Of a DNA stretch of 64,000 nt, positions 10,366 through 18,866 are shown piece after piece. Position numbers and translations under genes: made by a program. Positions within the stretch are counted from its first letter, which is position 1. Each line of letters begins with the position of its first letter. Source of the stretch: Hyphomicrobiales bacterium (GTDB taxonomy: Bacteria; Pseudomonadota; Alphaproteobacteria; Rhodospirillales; JACKKN01); assembly GCA_024236415.1 (NCBI GenBank), contig JACKKN010000001.1, positions 310,001-374,000 on the forward strand, given 5' to 3'. The notes beneath the pieces were generated by a model. The model saw nothing but the letters and a program-made list of their open reading frames with translations. It ran no database searches and was not told where the DNA came from.

Positions 10366-11271
10366 ATGCGGCGCATCCTGCCCACCTTCACGTCCCTGCA
10401 GTGCTTCGAGGCGGCGGCGCGGCACCTGAACTTCACCCGCGCCGCCGAGGAGCTGAACCTGACCCAGAGCGCGGTCAGCCGCCAGGTGCGCAACCTGGAA
10501 TCCTTCCTGCGCCAGGACCTGTTCCGCCGCGCCGACCGGCGCCTGGGCCTGACCGAGGCCGGGGCCGATTACGCCCGCGCCGTGGCCGGCCTGCTGGACG
10601 GGTTGCAGGCCGAGACGCTGAAAGTCCTGACCCGCGACGCCGGGCCCCAGGTCCTGAACCTGGCGCTGTTCCCCACCTTTGGCTCGTTCTGGCTGATTCC
10701 CCGCCTGGGCGGGTTCACCGCCGCCCATCCGCACCTGCAGCTCAACCTGACCACCGGCACCCGCCCCTTCGACCTGGAGGCCGACGACGTGGACGTGGCC
10801 ATCCAGCACGGCGACGGCACCTGGCCGGGCGCCGTGACCCACCTGATCGCCCAGGAGGAGACCATCCCGGTCTGCGCGCCGTCGCTGGTGGACGGCCGGC
10901 GCCGGGTGCCGGCGGCCGAGCTGGCGCGGTTCACCAGGCTGCACCTGCAATCGCGCCCCTATGCCTGGGACGAGTGGATGACCGCCCGCGGCCTGGACGC
11001 CCCAGGCGGCGAGGCGGCCGCCGACACCGGGCCCCGGTTCGAGTTCTTCAACATGGTGATCCGCGCCGCCCTGGCGGGCCTGGGGGTGGCCGTGCTGCCG
11101 CGCATGTTCGTGGGCGAGGAGCTGGCCGCCGGCCACCTGGTGGCGCCCTTCGGCCCGGCGGTGCTGAGCCACCGCGCCTATTACATGGCCTACGCCGCGC
11201 GCAAGGCCGACCTGCCCAAGGTGGTCGCCTTCCGCGACTGGCTGCTGGGGCAGGTGGCCGCGGACGGTTGA
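10366..11271 (+). CDS. LysR-family regulator, probably of gcdH (GcdR/GcvA-like)
   Basis: The 301-residue protein has the N-terminal winged helix-turn-helix of LysR regulators (about residues 5-65, with AAEELNLTQSAVSRQVRNLE) followed by a two-lobed effector-binding domain. LysR proteins usually bind between divergent genes and activate the neighbour when a pathway metabolite is present; glutarate or glutaryl-CoA would be the natural signal here. GTGGAGAAGG lies just before the ATG at 10366. The open frame extends upstream into the intergenic region but has no support. It sits between gcdH (divergent) and amaB (convergent), both lysine catabolic, which strengthens the assignment. The effector is inference. 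Confidence 0.88.
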   Translation: MRRILPTFTSLQCFEAAARHLNFTRAAEELNLTQSAVSRQVRNLESFLRQDLFRRADRRLGLTEAGADYARAVAGLLDGLQAETLKVLTRDAGPQVLNLALFPTFGSFWLIPRLGGFTAAHPHLQLNLTTGTRPFDLEADDVDVAIQHGDGTWPGAVTHLIAQEETIPVCAPSLVDGRRRVPAAELARFTRLHLQSRPYAWDEWMTARGLDAPGGEAAADTGPRFEFFNMVIRAALAGLGVAVLPRMFVGEELAAGHLVAPFGPAVLSHRAYYMAYAARKADLPKVVAFRDWLLGQVAADG

Positions 11272-11286
11272 TGCATCAACTCTTCG

Positions 11287-12789
11287 TCAGGCGACGGCGA
11301 ACTGGATGCCCTGGGCCAGGGGCAGGTCGCGCGAGAAGTTGACGGTGTTGGTGGCCCGGCGCATGTAGCCCTTCCAGGCGTCGGAGCCCGATTCGCGGCC
11401 GCCGCCGGTTTCCTTCTCGCCGCCGAAGGCGCCGCCGATCTCGGCCCCCGAGGGACCGATGTTGACGTTGGCGATGCCGCAGTCCGACCCGGCCGAGGAC
11501 AGGAATGCCTCGGCCTCGCGCAGGTCGTTGGAGAAGATGCAGGATGACAGCCCCTGCGGCACGTCGTTCTGCAGGGCGATGGCCTGGTCCAGGTCATCAT
11601 AGGCCATGGCGTAGAGGATGGGGGCGAAGGTTTCCTCGCGCACCACGTCGCTCTGCCCCGGCATCTCGACGATGGCCGGCGCCACGTAGTAGCCGCCCGG
11701 AAACTCGTTGCCCAGCACCCGGTGGCCGCCGTGCACGGTGCCGCCCTGGGCCCGGGCACGGTCCAGCGCCGCCTGCATGGCGGCGAAGGCGCCGGCGTCG
11801 ATCAGCGGCCCGACCAGGACGCCGTCGGCCAGGGGGTCGCCGGCGGGGATGGAGTCGTAGGCCCGCACCAGCCTGGGCACCAGGTCGCCGTACACGTCGC
11901 GGTGCACGATCAGGCGGCGCAGGCTGGTGCAGCGCTGGCCGCAGGTGCCGACGGCGGAGAAGACGATGGCCCGCACGGCCATGTCCAGGTCGGCGCTGGG
12001 AGTGACGATCATGGCGTTGTTGCCGCCCAGCTCCAGGATGCTGCGCCCGAACCGGGCCGCTACCCGGGGCGCCACGGCGCGGCCCATGCGGGTGCTGCCG
12101 GTGGCGCTGATCAGGGCCACGTGGGGGCTGTCCACCAGGGCCTCGCCCAGATCGCGGCCGCCGACGGCGACCTGGTGCAGGTCCGCCGGGGCGGTGCCGA
12201 AGCGGACCAGGGCCCGGTCCAGCAGGTGACGGCAGGCGAGGGCGGTCAGCGGTGTCTTTTCCGACGGTTTCCACACCACCGCGTTGCCGCAGGCCAGCGC
12301 CAGGGCCGCGTTCCAGGCCCACACCGCGACCGGGAAGTTGAAGGCGGTGATGACGCCGCAGACCCCCAGGGGATGCCAGGTCTCGCGCATGGCGTGGCCG
12401 GGCCGCTCGGAAGCGATGGTCAGGCCGTGCAGCTGCCGCGACAGGCCGACGGCGAAGTCGCAGATGTCGATCATCTCCTGCACCTCGCCCAGGCCCTCCT
12501 GGAAGATCTTGCCGCATTCCAGCGACACCAGCCGGCCCAGGTCGTCCTTGGCCGCGCGCAGCTCCTGGCCCAGTAGGCGCACCAGCTCGCCGCGGCGCGG
12601 CCCCGGCACGTCGCGCCAGGCCCGCTGCGCCGATCGGGCGCGGGCGATGATCCCGTCCATGTCGGCCGCCGGGGTCTCGCGCAGGCGGGCGATCTCGCTG
12701 CCGTCGATGGGCGTGTGCACGGCCAGGGCGCCGGTCTCGTCGGAAACGGCGCCCAGGCCCAGCCGTTCGAACAGGTCGCGGTGGTCCAT
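11287..12789 (-). CDS. amaB: Alpha-aminoadipic semialdehyde / L-piperidine-6-carboxylate dehydrogenase
   Basis: The 500-residue aldehyde dehydrogenase is of the ALDH7 (antiquitin) class: it carries ELGGNNA, the active-site segment GQRCTS (Cys287), and the near-C-terminal GAEIGGAFGGEKETGGGRES block typical of this class. The enzyme oxidises alpha-aminoadipic semialdehyde, in equilibrium with piperideine-6-carboxylate, to alpha-aminoadipate with NAD(P)+ in lysine degradation. ATG 12789 follows AAGGAG at 5 bases; the in-frame ATG at 12819 has no such site. It lies downstream of an Lrp-type regulator on the same strand and converges with the LysR gene 15 bases away. Together with gcdH this points to a lysine-to-glutaryl-CoA route. 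Confidence 0.92.
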   Translation of the reverse strand: MDHRDLFERLGLGAVSDETGALAVHTPIDGSEIARLRETPAADMDGIIARARSAQRAWRDVPGPRRGELVRLLGQELRAAKDDLGRLVSLECGKIFQEGLGEVQEMIDICDFAVGLSRQLHGLTIASERPGHAMRETWHPLGVCGVITAFNFPVAVWAWNAALALACGNAVVWKPSEKTPLTALACRHLLDRALVRFGTAPADLHQVAVGGRDLGEALVDSPHVALISATGSTRMGRAVAPRVAARFGRSILELGGNNAMIVTPSADLDMAVRAIVFSAVGTCGQRCTSLRRLIVHRDVYGDLVPRLVRAYDSIPAGDPLADGVLVGPLIDAGAFAAMQAALDRARAQGGTVHGGHRVLGNEFPGGYYVAPAIVEMPGQSDVVREETFAPILYAMAYDDLDQAIALQNDVPQGLSSCIFSNDLREAEAFLSSAGSDCGIANVNIGPSGAEIGGAFGGEKETGGGRESGSDAWKGYMRRATNTVNFSRDLPLAQGIQFAVA

Positions 12790-12949
12790 GGTGCTCTCCT
12801 TGCAATCGGGGCGCCGCACGGGCCGGGCCTGGGCCGGCGCGACCGACAGGCGTTCTCAACCGTCCCCATTGGACCAGCGTTGTCCGGCGGCGCCCACGGG
12901 CAAAAGCGCCGGCAGAGAGTCCATTTACGTCGATTTAGCGACTATTCCG

Positions 12950-13450
12950 TCAGATTGACGATTGCGGCGGGGCGAGCTGTTCCGCCAGCTGCTGCGCCAC
13001 CTCGCGGTAGCGGCGGTCGAACTTGCTGGCCAGCACGATGGACGAGGCGGTGCGCTCGATGCCCGGAACCTCGGCGATCTCGTCCAGCACCACGTCCAGG
13101 TCCTCCAGCCGCGCCGTCTCGACCACCAGGAACAGGTCGTACTCGCCGTTCACGGTCAGGCAGGTCTTGACCTCGGGAAAGCCGCGCAGGCGGTCCACCA
13201 CCTGGCGCGACTGTTTCTGCCGCACCGCCAGCATGACCAGGGCCTGGACCCGCTCGACGGCCGGGTTGCGGCTCAGCACCACGCTGTACCCGGTGATCAG
13301 CCCGTCACGCTCCAGTCGGGCGATGCGCTCGTGCACCGTGGTGCGGGCCACGCCCAGCCGGCGCGCCAGGTTGGTGGTGGAGTCGCGGGCGTTGGTCTGC
13401 AACAGCGCCACCAGCCGCCGGTCCAGGTCGTCCTTGAACGTGGCCGTCAT
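12950..13450 (-). CDS. Lrp/AsnC-family regulator
   Basis: The 166-residue protein has the standard layout: N-terminal helix-turn-helix (about residues 8-60, with NLARRLGVARTTVHERIARLE) and a C-terminal RAM ligand-binding domain in which an amino acid binds between subunits. ATG 13450 is preceded by GAGGG. It lies 160 bases upstream of amaB on the same strand, and such regulators often control the catabolic gene beside them and respond to its amino acid, so lysine is the obvious candidate ligand. The intervening 160 bases (12790-12949) are comparatively AT-rich near the regulator's 3' end and may hold an amaB promoter, but no convincing boxes were found. Confidence 0.88.
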   Translation of the reverse strand: MTATFKDDLDRRLVALLQTNARDSTTNLARRLGVARTTVHERIARLERDGLITGYSVVLSRNPAVERVQALVMLAVRQKQSRQVVDRLRGFPEVKTCLTVNGEYDLFLVVETARLEDLDVVLDEIAEVPGIERTASSIVLASKFDRRYREVAQQLAEQLAPPQSSI

Positions 13451-13466
13451 GTCACCCTCGTGAATC

Positions 13467-13490
13467 GTCGGGAATCGTCACCATTCCGAC
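13467..13490. promoter_or_regulatory. Inverted repeat upstream of the Lrp-type gene, possible autoregulatory site
   Basis: GTCGGGAAT (13467-13475) and ATTCCGAC (13483-13490) form an inverted repeat with one extra base in the left arm, 17 bases before the regulator's start codon. A direct repeat GAATCGTC (13462-13469, 13472-13479) overlaps it. Lrp proteins commonly bind such sites at their own promoters. Support is limited to the symmetry and position. Confidence 0.4.
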
Positions 13491-13518
13491 ATTTCGTCAG
13501 GCTACCCCGCGCGGCTCC

Positions 13519-14535
13519 TCACCGCGAGCGGAAATGCCACGGCCCGTCGCCGTCCTCGCGCACCACCTGGCCGCGGGCCACCAGCAGGTTCAGGTGCGAC
13601 AGGGTCTCGGCCGAAGCCAGGCGCAGGTTCTGGGGATCGAGGGCGCGGTCGAACATGGCGTCCACGGCGCGGCGCACGGTCAGGGGCTGGGCGCAGGCGG
13701 CGCGCAGGGTCTCCAGCCGCTCCTCGTGGTGCACCCGGGTCGCCGCCAGGCGGCCGGGCAGGCCGCGGAAGGGCAGGCCGTGGGCCGGCAGCACCAGGGT
13801 GTCCGCCTCCAGGTGCTCGAACTTGGCCAGGGAATCCAGGAAATCCTGCAGCGGGTTGGCCTCGGGCTCCATGGGCGGCACGCCGACGATGGGGGTGATG
13901 CGCGGCAGGATCTGGTCGCCGGAAATCAGGATCCGCCGCGCCGCCGAATGCAGGCAGGCGTGCTCGGGCGCGTGGCCGCGGCCGACGATCACCCGCCACA
14001 CGTCGCCGCCGATGTGCACGGCGTCGCCGTCGTACATGCGCACGAACTGGCGCGGGATCGACTCGACCATGTTCTTGTACTGCCAGCCGCGGGCCTTGAA
14101 CTCGAAGATGTTGTCCTCGTCCAGGTCGCAGTGGCGGAAGAAGTCCACGTTGCTGGCCGTGGTCGCCTCCGACGTGTCGGCGGCCAGCAGCCGCCCCATG
14201 AGCCATTCCTCCTGGGTCATCCACAGGCGGCTGCCGTGGTGGCGGGCGAACCAGCCGGCGTTTCCCAGGTGGTCGGGGTGGAAATGGGTGACGATGGCCC
14301 GGCGCACCGGCCGCCCGCCGGTCACCTCGTCCAGGATGCGGCGCCAGTGGGCCTGCACCTCGGGCCGGCCGATGCCGGTGTCGACCACGGTCCAGCCGTC
14401 ACCGTCGCGCAGCAGCCACAGGTTGATGTGGCGCGGCGGAAAGGGCAGGGGCATGCGCACCCAGAAAAGGCCGTCGTCGATCTCGCGCAGGGTGCCTTCG
14501 CCGTCGGGCTGCTCGAAGGGATAGTCCAGTTCCAT
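13519..14535 (-). CDS. Metallo-beta-lactamase-fold hydrolase
   Basis: This 338-residue protein carries the di-metal motif HFHPDH (His84, His86, Asp88, His89), further metal ligands in GRGHAPEH and an ISGDQ segment, and a C-terminal helical domain like that of the LACTB2/PhnP-neighbour class of MBL hydrolases. The class includes thioesterases, glyoxalase II-like enzymes and nucleases, so the substrate is open. ATG 14535 follows AGGAAC at 6 bases; the long open frame upstream is the shadow of the next gene. It lies 86 bases downstream of another MBL-fold gene on the same strand. It may act on a CoA or glutathione thioester, but this is only a guess from the neighbourhood. Confidence 0.82.
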   Translation of the reverse strand: MELDYPFEQPDGEGTLREIDDGLFWVRMPLPFPPRHINLWLLRDGDGWTVVDTGIGRPEVQAHWRRILDEVTGGRPVRRAIVTHFHPDHLGNAGWFARHHGSRLWMTQEEWLMGRLLAADTSEATTASNVDFFRHCDLDEDNIFEFKARGWQYKNMVESIPRQFVRMYDGDAVHIGGDVWRVIVGRGHAPEHACLHSAARRILISGDQILPRITPIVGVPPMEPEANPLQDFLDSLAKFEHLEADTLVLPAHGLPFRGLPGRLAATRVHHEERLETLRAACAQPLTVRRAVDAMFDRALDPQNLRLASAETLSHLNLLVARGQVVREDGDGPWHFRSR

Positions 14536-14621
14536 GGGAGTTCCTGTTGCCGGGGCGCGGGAGATGCCCGCCGTGCGGCCACGATAGGCGCCGCCGGCCG
14601 ACCTGTCATCCCCGCGCCGTT

Positions 14622-16022
14622 TCACAACTCCACGGCCTGGCCCGGGCGCGGCACCTCCACCCGCCAGCCGTCGCCGGCCAGGCGCGCGGCCAGGGCCGCC
14701 TTTGCCGCGTCCTCGCCGTGCACCAGGCAGATTCGCGGGCGCCGCTCGGTGAATCCCTGGACCCAATCCAGCAGCTGCGACTGGCTGGCGTGGGCCGAAA
14801 AACCGCCCAGGGTGTGGACGGCGGCCTTGACCGCGATCTCCTCGCCGCCCAGGTGAAAGGTCCGGGCGCCGTCCACCAGGGCACGGCCCGGGGTGCCGGC
14901 GGCCTGGAAGCCGACGATCACGACGTGGGACGAGCGGCGCCACAGGTTGTGCTTCAGGTGGTGGCGAATGCGCCCGCCGTTGCACATGCCGCTGCCGGCG
15001 ATGATGATGGCGCCGCCGGTGACCCGGTTCAGCGCCATGGATTCCTCGGTGGTCCGCGAGTAGCGCAGGCTGGGCAGGAAGGCCGGCAGGGTGGCGCCGC
15101 GGGCGCGGCGGATCAGCGTGCGGTCGGCCCGGTTGAACTCGTCCTGGTGGCGCTGGTAGACCCCGGTGGCGGCGATGGCCATGGGGCTGTCCAGGTAGAC
15201 GCGGAAGCGGTCCAGCTTGCCGGCGTGGAACAGCTCGCCCAGACGGAAGATGACCTCCTGGGTGCGGCCCACGGCGAAGGCCGGGATCAGGATGTTGCCG
15301 CCGTCCTCGGCGGCCGCGGTGACGATGCGTTCCAGCTCGTCCAGGGTCTCGTCCATGGGCCGGTGGTCGCGGTCGCCATAGGTGGATTCCAGCAACAGCA
15401 GGTCGGCGCCGGCGATCCGCGCCGGGTCGCGCAGCAGGGCCGCCGAGCTGTTGCCCAGGTCGCCCGAGAAGGCCAGCTTGCGTTCGGCGCCGCCCTCGTT
15501 GACGAACACCTCCACCACCGCCGAGCCCAGGATGTGCCCGGCATCGGACAGCCGCACGTCGACCCCCGGCGCCACCACGGTGCGGACGCCGTACTCCAGG
15601 CCGGCGCAACGCGCCAGGGCCGCCTCCACGTCGGCGACGGTGTACAGCGGCGCCAGCTCGTCCTTGCCGGCGCGGCGGCGGAACTTGTTCTCCCATTCGG
15701 TGTCGCGCTGTTCCAGAAAGGCGGCGTCGCGCAGCATGATGTCCAGCAGCTCGGCGGTGGGGTGGGTCATGTAGACGGGACCGGCGTAACCCTCGGCCAC
15801 CAGGCGCGGCAGCAGCCCGCTGTGGTCCAGGTGGGCGTGGGACAGGATCACGGCGTCCAGGTCCCGGGGGTCGAAGGGAAAAGGGTCGCGGTTGGCGGCC
15901 TCGGCCTGGCGGCCGCCCTGGACCAGGCCGCATTCCAGCAGCACCCGGGCGCGGTCCGTGCGCAGCAGGTAGGCCGAGCCGGTGACGCCCTCGGTGGCGC
16001 CGTGGAAGGTCAGTCGTGCCAT
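14622..16022 (-). CDS. MBL-fold / beta-CASP RNA-processing-type nuclease
   Basis: The 466-residue protein has the metal motif HAHLDH (His62, His64, Asp66, His67), a GDLGNS segment, a beta-CASP insertion in the middle, and the C-terminal GGFSAHAS motif of the CPSF73/YsgA type ribonuclease group (COG1236). Related proteins cut or trim RNA; some bacterial members act in RNA maturation or decay. GGCGGAGC precedes the ATG at 16022. It is divergent from upp with a 123-base shared upstream region. No partner gene is evident. The fold and motif are clear; the RNA target is unknown. Confidence 0.88.
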   Translation of the reverse strand: MARLTFHGATEGVTGSAYLLRTDRARVLLECGLVQGGRQAEAANRDPFPFDPRDLDAVILSHAHLDHSGLLPRLVAEGYAGPVYMTHPTAELLDIMLRDAAFLEQRDTEWENKFRRRAGKDELAPLYTVADVEAALARCAGLEYGVRTVVAPGVDVRLSDAGHILGSAVVEVFVNEGGAERKLAFSGDLGNSSAALLRDPARIAGADLLLLESTYGDRDHRPMDETLDELERIVTAAAEDGGNILIPAFAVGRTQEVIFRLGELFHAGKLDRFRVYLDSPMAIAATGVYQRHQDEFNRADRTLIRRARGATLPAFLPSLRYSRTTEESMALNRVTGGAIIIAGSGMCNGGRIRHHLKHNLWRRSSHVVIVGFQAAGTPGRALVDGARTFHLGGEEIAVKAAVHTLGGFSAHASQSQLLDWVQGFTERRPRICLVHGEDAAKAALAARLAGDGWRVEVPRPGQAVEL

Positions 16023-16145
16023 GGCGCTCCGCCGGGCATGGGAGTGGGACGCGATTCAGGGCGGCAGGTATAGACCAGGCGCCGGTGCCGGAACAACCTG
16101 CTACCATGGTGGCCCGTCCTGGCCCCAGCGAAAGGCAGTCCGACC

Positions 16146-16802
16146 ATGGCCCCGTCCCGCGACAACCCCGCCCCCGCGCCGCTGACCGTCGTCGACCACC
16201 CCCTGGTGCGGCACAAGCTGACCCTGCTGCGCAGCCGCGACACCCCCACGGCCGAGTTCCGCCGCCTGCTGCGCGAGATCAGCCTGCTGCTGACCTACGA
16301 GGTGACCAAGGACCTGGAGCTGCGCACGGTGGCCATCCACACCCCGCTGGAGGCCATGGAGGCGCCCATGCTGGAGGGCAAGAAGATCTGCTTCGTGTCG
16401 ATCCTGCGCGCCGGCAACGGCCTGCTGGACGGCATGCTGGACCTGGTGCCGGCGGCCCGGGTCGGCCACGTGGGCCTGTACCGGGACGCCGCGACCCTGC
16501 GCCCGGTGGAATACTACGTCAAGCTGCCCGACGGCCTGGCCGAGCGCCAGGTCATCGTCGTCGACCCCATGCTGGCCACGGCCCACTCGGCCATCGCCGC
16601 CGTCACCCGGGTCAAGCAGGCCGGCGCCCGGGCCCTGAAGTTCATGTGCGTCCTGGCGGCGCCCGAGGGGGTGGCCGCCTTCCGCGCCGCGCATCCGGAC
16701 GTGCCCCTGTTCACCGCCGCCGTGGACCGGGAACTGAACGACCACGGCTACATCGTCCCCGGCCTGGGCGACGCGGGGGACCGCATCTACGGCACCCGGT
16801 AG
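16146..16802 (+). CDS. upp: Uracil phosphoribosyltransferase
   Basis: The 218-residue enzyme joins uracil and PRPP to give UMP, the salvage step for uracil. The uracil-binding C-terminus GYIVPGLGDAGDRIYGTR matches the family closely, and the PRPP loop is VDPMLATAHSA, where most relatives have TGGSA. Length is typical (208-220). It starts at ATG 16146 on the strand opposite the nuclease gene. The downstream crotonase gene begins 31 bases after the stop, so the two may share a transcript, although no functional link is known. Confidence 0.95.
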   Translation: MAPSRDNPAPAPLTVVDHPLVRHKLTLLRSRDTPTAEFRRLLREISLLLTYEVTKDLELRTVAIHTPLEAMEAPMLEGKKICFVSILRAGNGLLDGMLDLVPAARVGHVGLYRDAATLRPVEYYVKLPDGLAERQVIVVDPMLATAHSAIAAVTRVKQAGARALKFMCVLAAPEGVAAFRAAHPDVPLFTAAVDRELNDHGYIVPGLGDAGDRIYGTR

Positions 16803-16833
16803 GGGCCGAACGGCAGATAAGGAAACGAGCGCC

Positions 16834-17613
16834 ATGACCGACACCGACCCCATCCTCTATGCCTGCGACGACGGCGTCGCCGTGGCGACCCTGAACCGGC
16901 CCGACAAGTTCAACTGCGTCTCGTCGGCCATGTTCGCCGGCCTGGACGCGGCCCTGGATGCGGCCGAGGCGGACGGCGCCCGGGCCATGGTGGTGCAGGC
17001 CGAGGGGCCGCACTTCTGCACCGGGGCGGACCTGGACGAGGTTCTGGCCGCCCGCGCCGACCCGGCCGTCCTGGCCGCGTTCATGGCCACCGGGCACCGG
17101 GTGCTGCGGCGCCTGGAGACGGCGCCCCTGCCGGTGGTCGCGGCGGTCCAGGGCCTGGCCCTGGCCGGCGGGCTGGAGCTGGCGCTGTCCTGCGACGTGG
17201 TGTTCCTGGCCGCCGGCGGGCGCATGGGCGACCAGCACGCCCAGTTCGGCCTGATCCCCGGCTGGGGCGGGTCGCAACGGCTGCCGCGCCTGGTGGGGCG
17301 GCGCCGGGCGCTGGACCTCATGTACTCGGCCCGCTGGCTGGACGCGGAGACGGCGCTGGCCTGGGGCCTGGCCAACTACGTGGTGCCCGACGGCGAGCTG
17401 CGCGACGCCGCGCTCGCTTACGCCCGCCAGGCGGCGCGGCGCAATCCCGAGGGCCTGCGCGCCATGAAGCGGCTTGCCCTGGACGGGCTGGAGGAGGGCC
17501 TGGACGCGGCCCTGGCGCGGGAACGCGAGGTGGCCGTGGCGGCCCTGTCCAGCGACAACGTGGGCGAGGGCCTGGACGCCTTCCAAACGCGCCGCGAGCC
17601 GGTTTTCAAATGA
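16834..17613 (+). CDS. Enoyl-CoA hydratase/isomerase-family protein
   Basis: The 259-residue crotonase-fold protein has both oxyanion-hole segments (HFCTGADL and LALAGGLELALSCD, the latter with the first catalytic Glu) and the IPGWGG loop. The place of the second catalytic Glu of true hydratases, seven residues before the Pro of IPG, appears to be a His (segment DQHAQFGLIPG). A simple 2-enoyl-CoA hydration is therefore uncertain; isomerase, hydrolase or other crotonase reactions are possible. AAGGAAACGAG precedes the ATG. A strong terminator follows at 17757-17789. Confidence 0.85.
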   Translation: MTDTDPILYACDDGVAVATLNRPDKFNCVSSAMFAGLDAALDAAEADGARAMVVQAEGPHFCTGADLDEVLAARADPAVLAAFMATGHRVLRRLETAPLPVVAAVQGLALAGGLELALSCDVVFLAAGGRMGDQHAQFGLIPGWGGSQRLPRLVGRRRALDLMYSARWLDAETALAWGLANYVVPDGELRDAALAYARQAARRNPEGLRAMKRLALDGLEEGLDAALAREREVAVAALSSDNVGEGLDAFQTRREPVFK

Positions 17614-17659
17614 TTGAAAAGGTTGCATTCCCGCCGCCTTTGCCCCCACCCCTCCCAGA

Positions 17660-17789
17660 TTCGGTAGGGTGACGGCGCCGCCCGGGCCCTGTATCCCTGG
17701 AAATCCTTAGTGTCGGGCCGCCGGGGGGCGGCCTCGATCCGATAACGTCAAGCACTCGGGCCCCCGCGGCGACACGGGGGCCCTTTTTT
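17660..17789 (+). ncRNA. Possible small structured RNA ending in a strong terminator
   Basis: The 244 bases between the crotonase and gshB genes contain no reading frame but dense secondary structure: a segment GCCGCCCGGGCCC (about 17673-17686) that can pair with the region around 17757-17771, an inner hairpin GGCCGCC / GGCGGCC (17716-17722, 17727-17733), a small AGTG/CACT pairing, and an intrinsic terminator. It may be an independent small RNA or only the 3' untranslated end of the crotonase transcript. It does not match any riboswitch or SRP, 6S or tmRNA motif that I recognise. Boundaries are approximate. Confidence 0.3.
17757..17789 (+). terminator. Strong intrinsic terminator
   Basis: GGGCCCCCG (17758-17766) pairs with CGGGGGCCC (17775-17783), followed by six T residues. 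It ends the transcript from the upp/crotonase side, or of the small RNA candidate. The reverse strand has no T-run on its side, so it does not serve gshB. Confidence 0.9.
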
Positions 17790-17857
17790 GTCCCCGTGTC
17801 CTGGATAACTCTTTGAAAATAAGGAATTTTTATCGGTTCGCGCGAGTCGGGCCGGGA

Positions 17858-18796
17858 TTACAGCCGCGCCTCGATGGCGTCCCAGATCTCGCCTTCCAGG
17901 GAGACGCCGTCGAAGCGGTCGATCTCCTGCAGGCCCGTGGGCGAGGTGACGTTGATCTCGGTCAGGTAGTCGCCGATGACGTCGATGCCGGTGAAGATCA
18001 GGCCCCGGTCCTTGAGGAACGGGCCGATGGTCTCGCAGATCTCGTGCTCGCGCGCGGTCAGCGCCGTTTTCACGGCCTTGCCGCCCACGTGCAGGTTGGA
18101 CCGCGCCTCGCCCTCGGCCGGCACCCGGTTGACGGCGCCGGCGGCGCGGCCGTCCACCAGGATGATGCGCTTGTCGCCGGCGCGCACGTCGGGCAGGTAT
18201 TTCTGCACCATCACCGGCTCGCGCGAGCGTTCGGTGAACATTTCCAGAAGGGCGTTCAGGTTGTCGTCGCCGGGCGCGATGTGGAACACCCCGGCGCCGC
18301 CGTTGCCGTACAGGGGCTTGACGATGATGTCCTTGTGTTCGGCGCGGAAGGCCTTGATCTCGGCGATGTCGCTGGCGATCAGGGTCGGCGGCATGAGGTC
18401 GGGAAAATGGGTCACGAACAGCTTCTCGGGGGCGTTGCGCACCTGCACCGGGTCGTTCACGACCAGGGTCTTGGGGTGGATATGCTCCAGGATGTGGGTC
18501 GCGGTGATATAGGCCATGTCGAACGGCGGGTCCTGGCGCATGAGCACCACGTCCATGGTCGACAGGTCGGCCGCCGCGGCCGGGCCCAGGGTGAAGTGGT
18601 CGCCGGCCCGGCGCCGCACTTCCAGCGGCCGCACCCGGGCCCGCACTGTGCCGTGGGAGAAGCTCAGGTCCTGGGGCAGGTAGTGGTACAGCACGTGGCC
18701 CCGGCGTTGGGCTTCGAGGGCCAGGACGAAGGTGCTGTCGCCGTCGATGTCGATGGACTCGATGGGGTCCATCTGGATCGCCACTTGCAGGGCCAT
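17858..18796 (-). CDS. gshB: Glutathione synthase
   Basis: The 312-residue ATP-grasp enzyme joins gamma-glutamylcysteine and glycine to make glutathione. Family marks are the N-terminal IQMDPIESI, the MRQDPPFDMAYITATHILE segment, the glycine-rich ATP loop KPLYGNGGAGVF, and the C-terminal GIDVIGDYLTEINVTSPTG that binds ATP, Mg2+ and glutathione. ATG 18796 follows GAGGAC, giving the usual length (E. coli 316). On the minus strand it follows the SirB1-like, BON, yraN and rsmI genes, a gene order common in alphaproteobacteria, and it may be read from the same direction with its own promoter in the 70-base gap. Confidence 0.96.
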   Translation of the reverse strand: MALQVAIQMDPIESIDIDGDSTFVLALEAQRRGHVLYHYLPQDLSFSHGTVRARVRPLEVRRRAGDHFTLGPAAAADLSTMDVVLMRQDPPFDMAYITATHILEHIHPKTLVVNDPVQVRNAPEKLFVTHFPDLMPPTLIASDIAEIKAFRAEHKDIIVKPLYGNGGAGVFHIAPGDDNLNALLEMFTERSREPVMVQKYLPDVRAGDKRIILVDGRAAGAVNRVPAEGEARSNLHVGGKAVKTALTAREHEICETIGPFLKDRGLIFTGIDVIGDYLTEINVTSPTGLQEIDRFDGVSLEGEIWDAIEARL

Positions 18797-18866
18797 GGGG
18801 GAAGTCCTCGTTGTCGCCGACGCCCGGGTGGCGCCGCCTGTCATTTAATCCGGCGGCGCGCGCCGG

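Noticed and set aside
13519..16107. A fused 862-residue MBL protein
   Set aside because: The N-terminal part is the off-frame read of the beta-CASP gene; the true start at 14535 has AGGAAC before it.
17614..17857. Riboswitch, SRP RNA, 6S RNA or tmRNA
   Set aside because: None of the conserved motifs of these RNAs was found, and the strand is wrong for control of gshB; kept only as an unassigned candidate.
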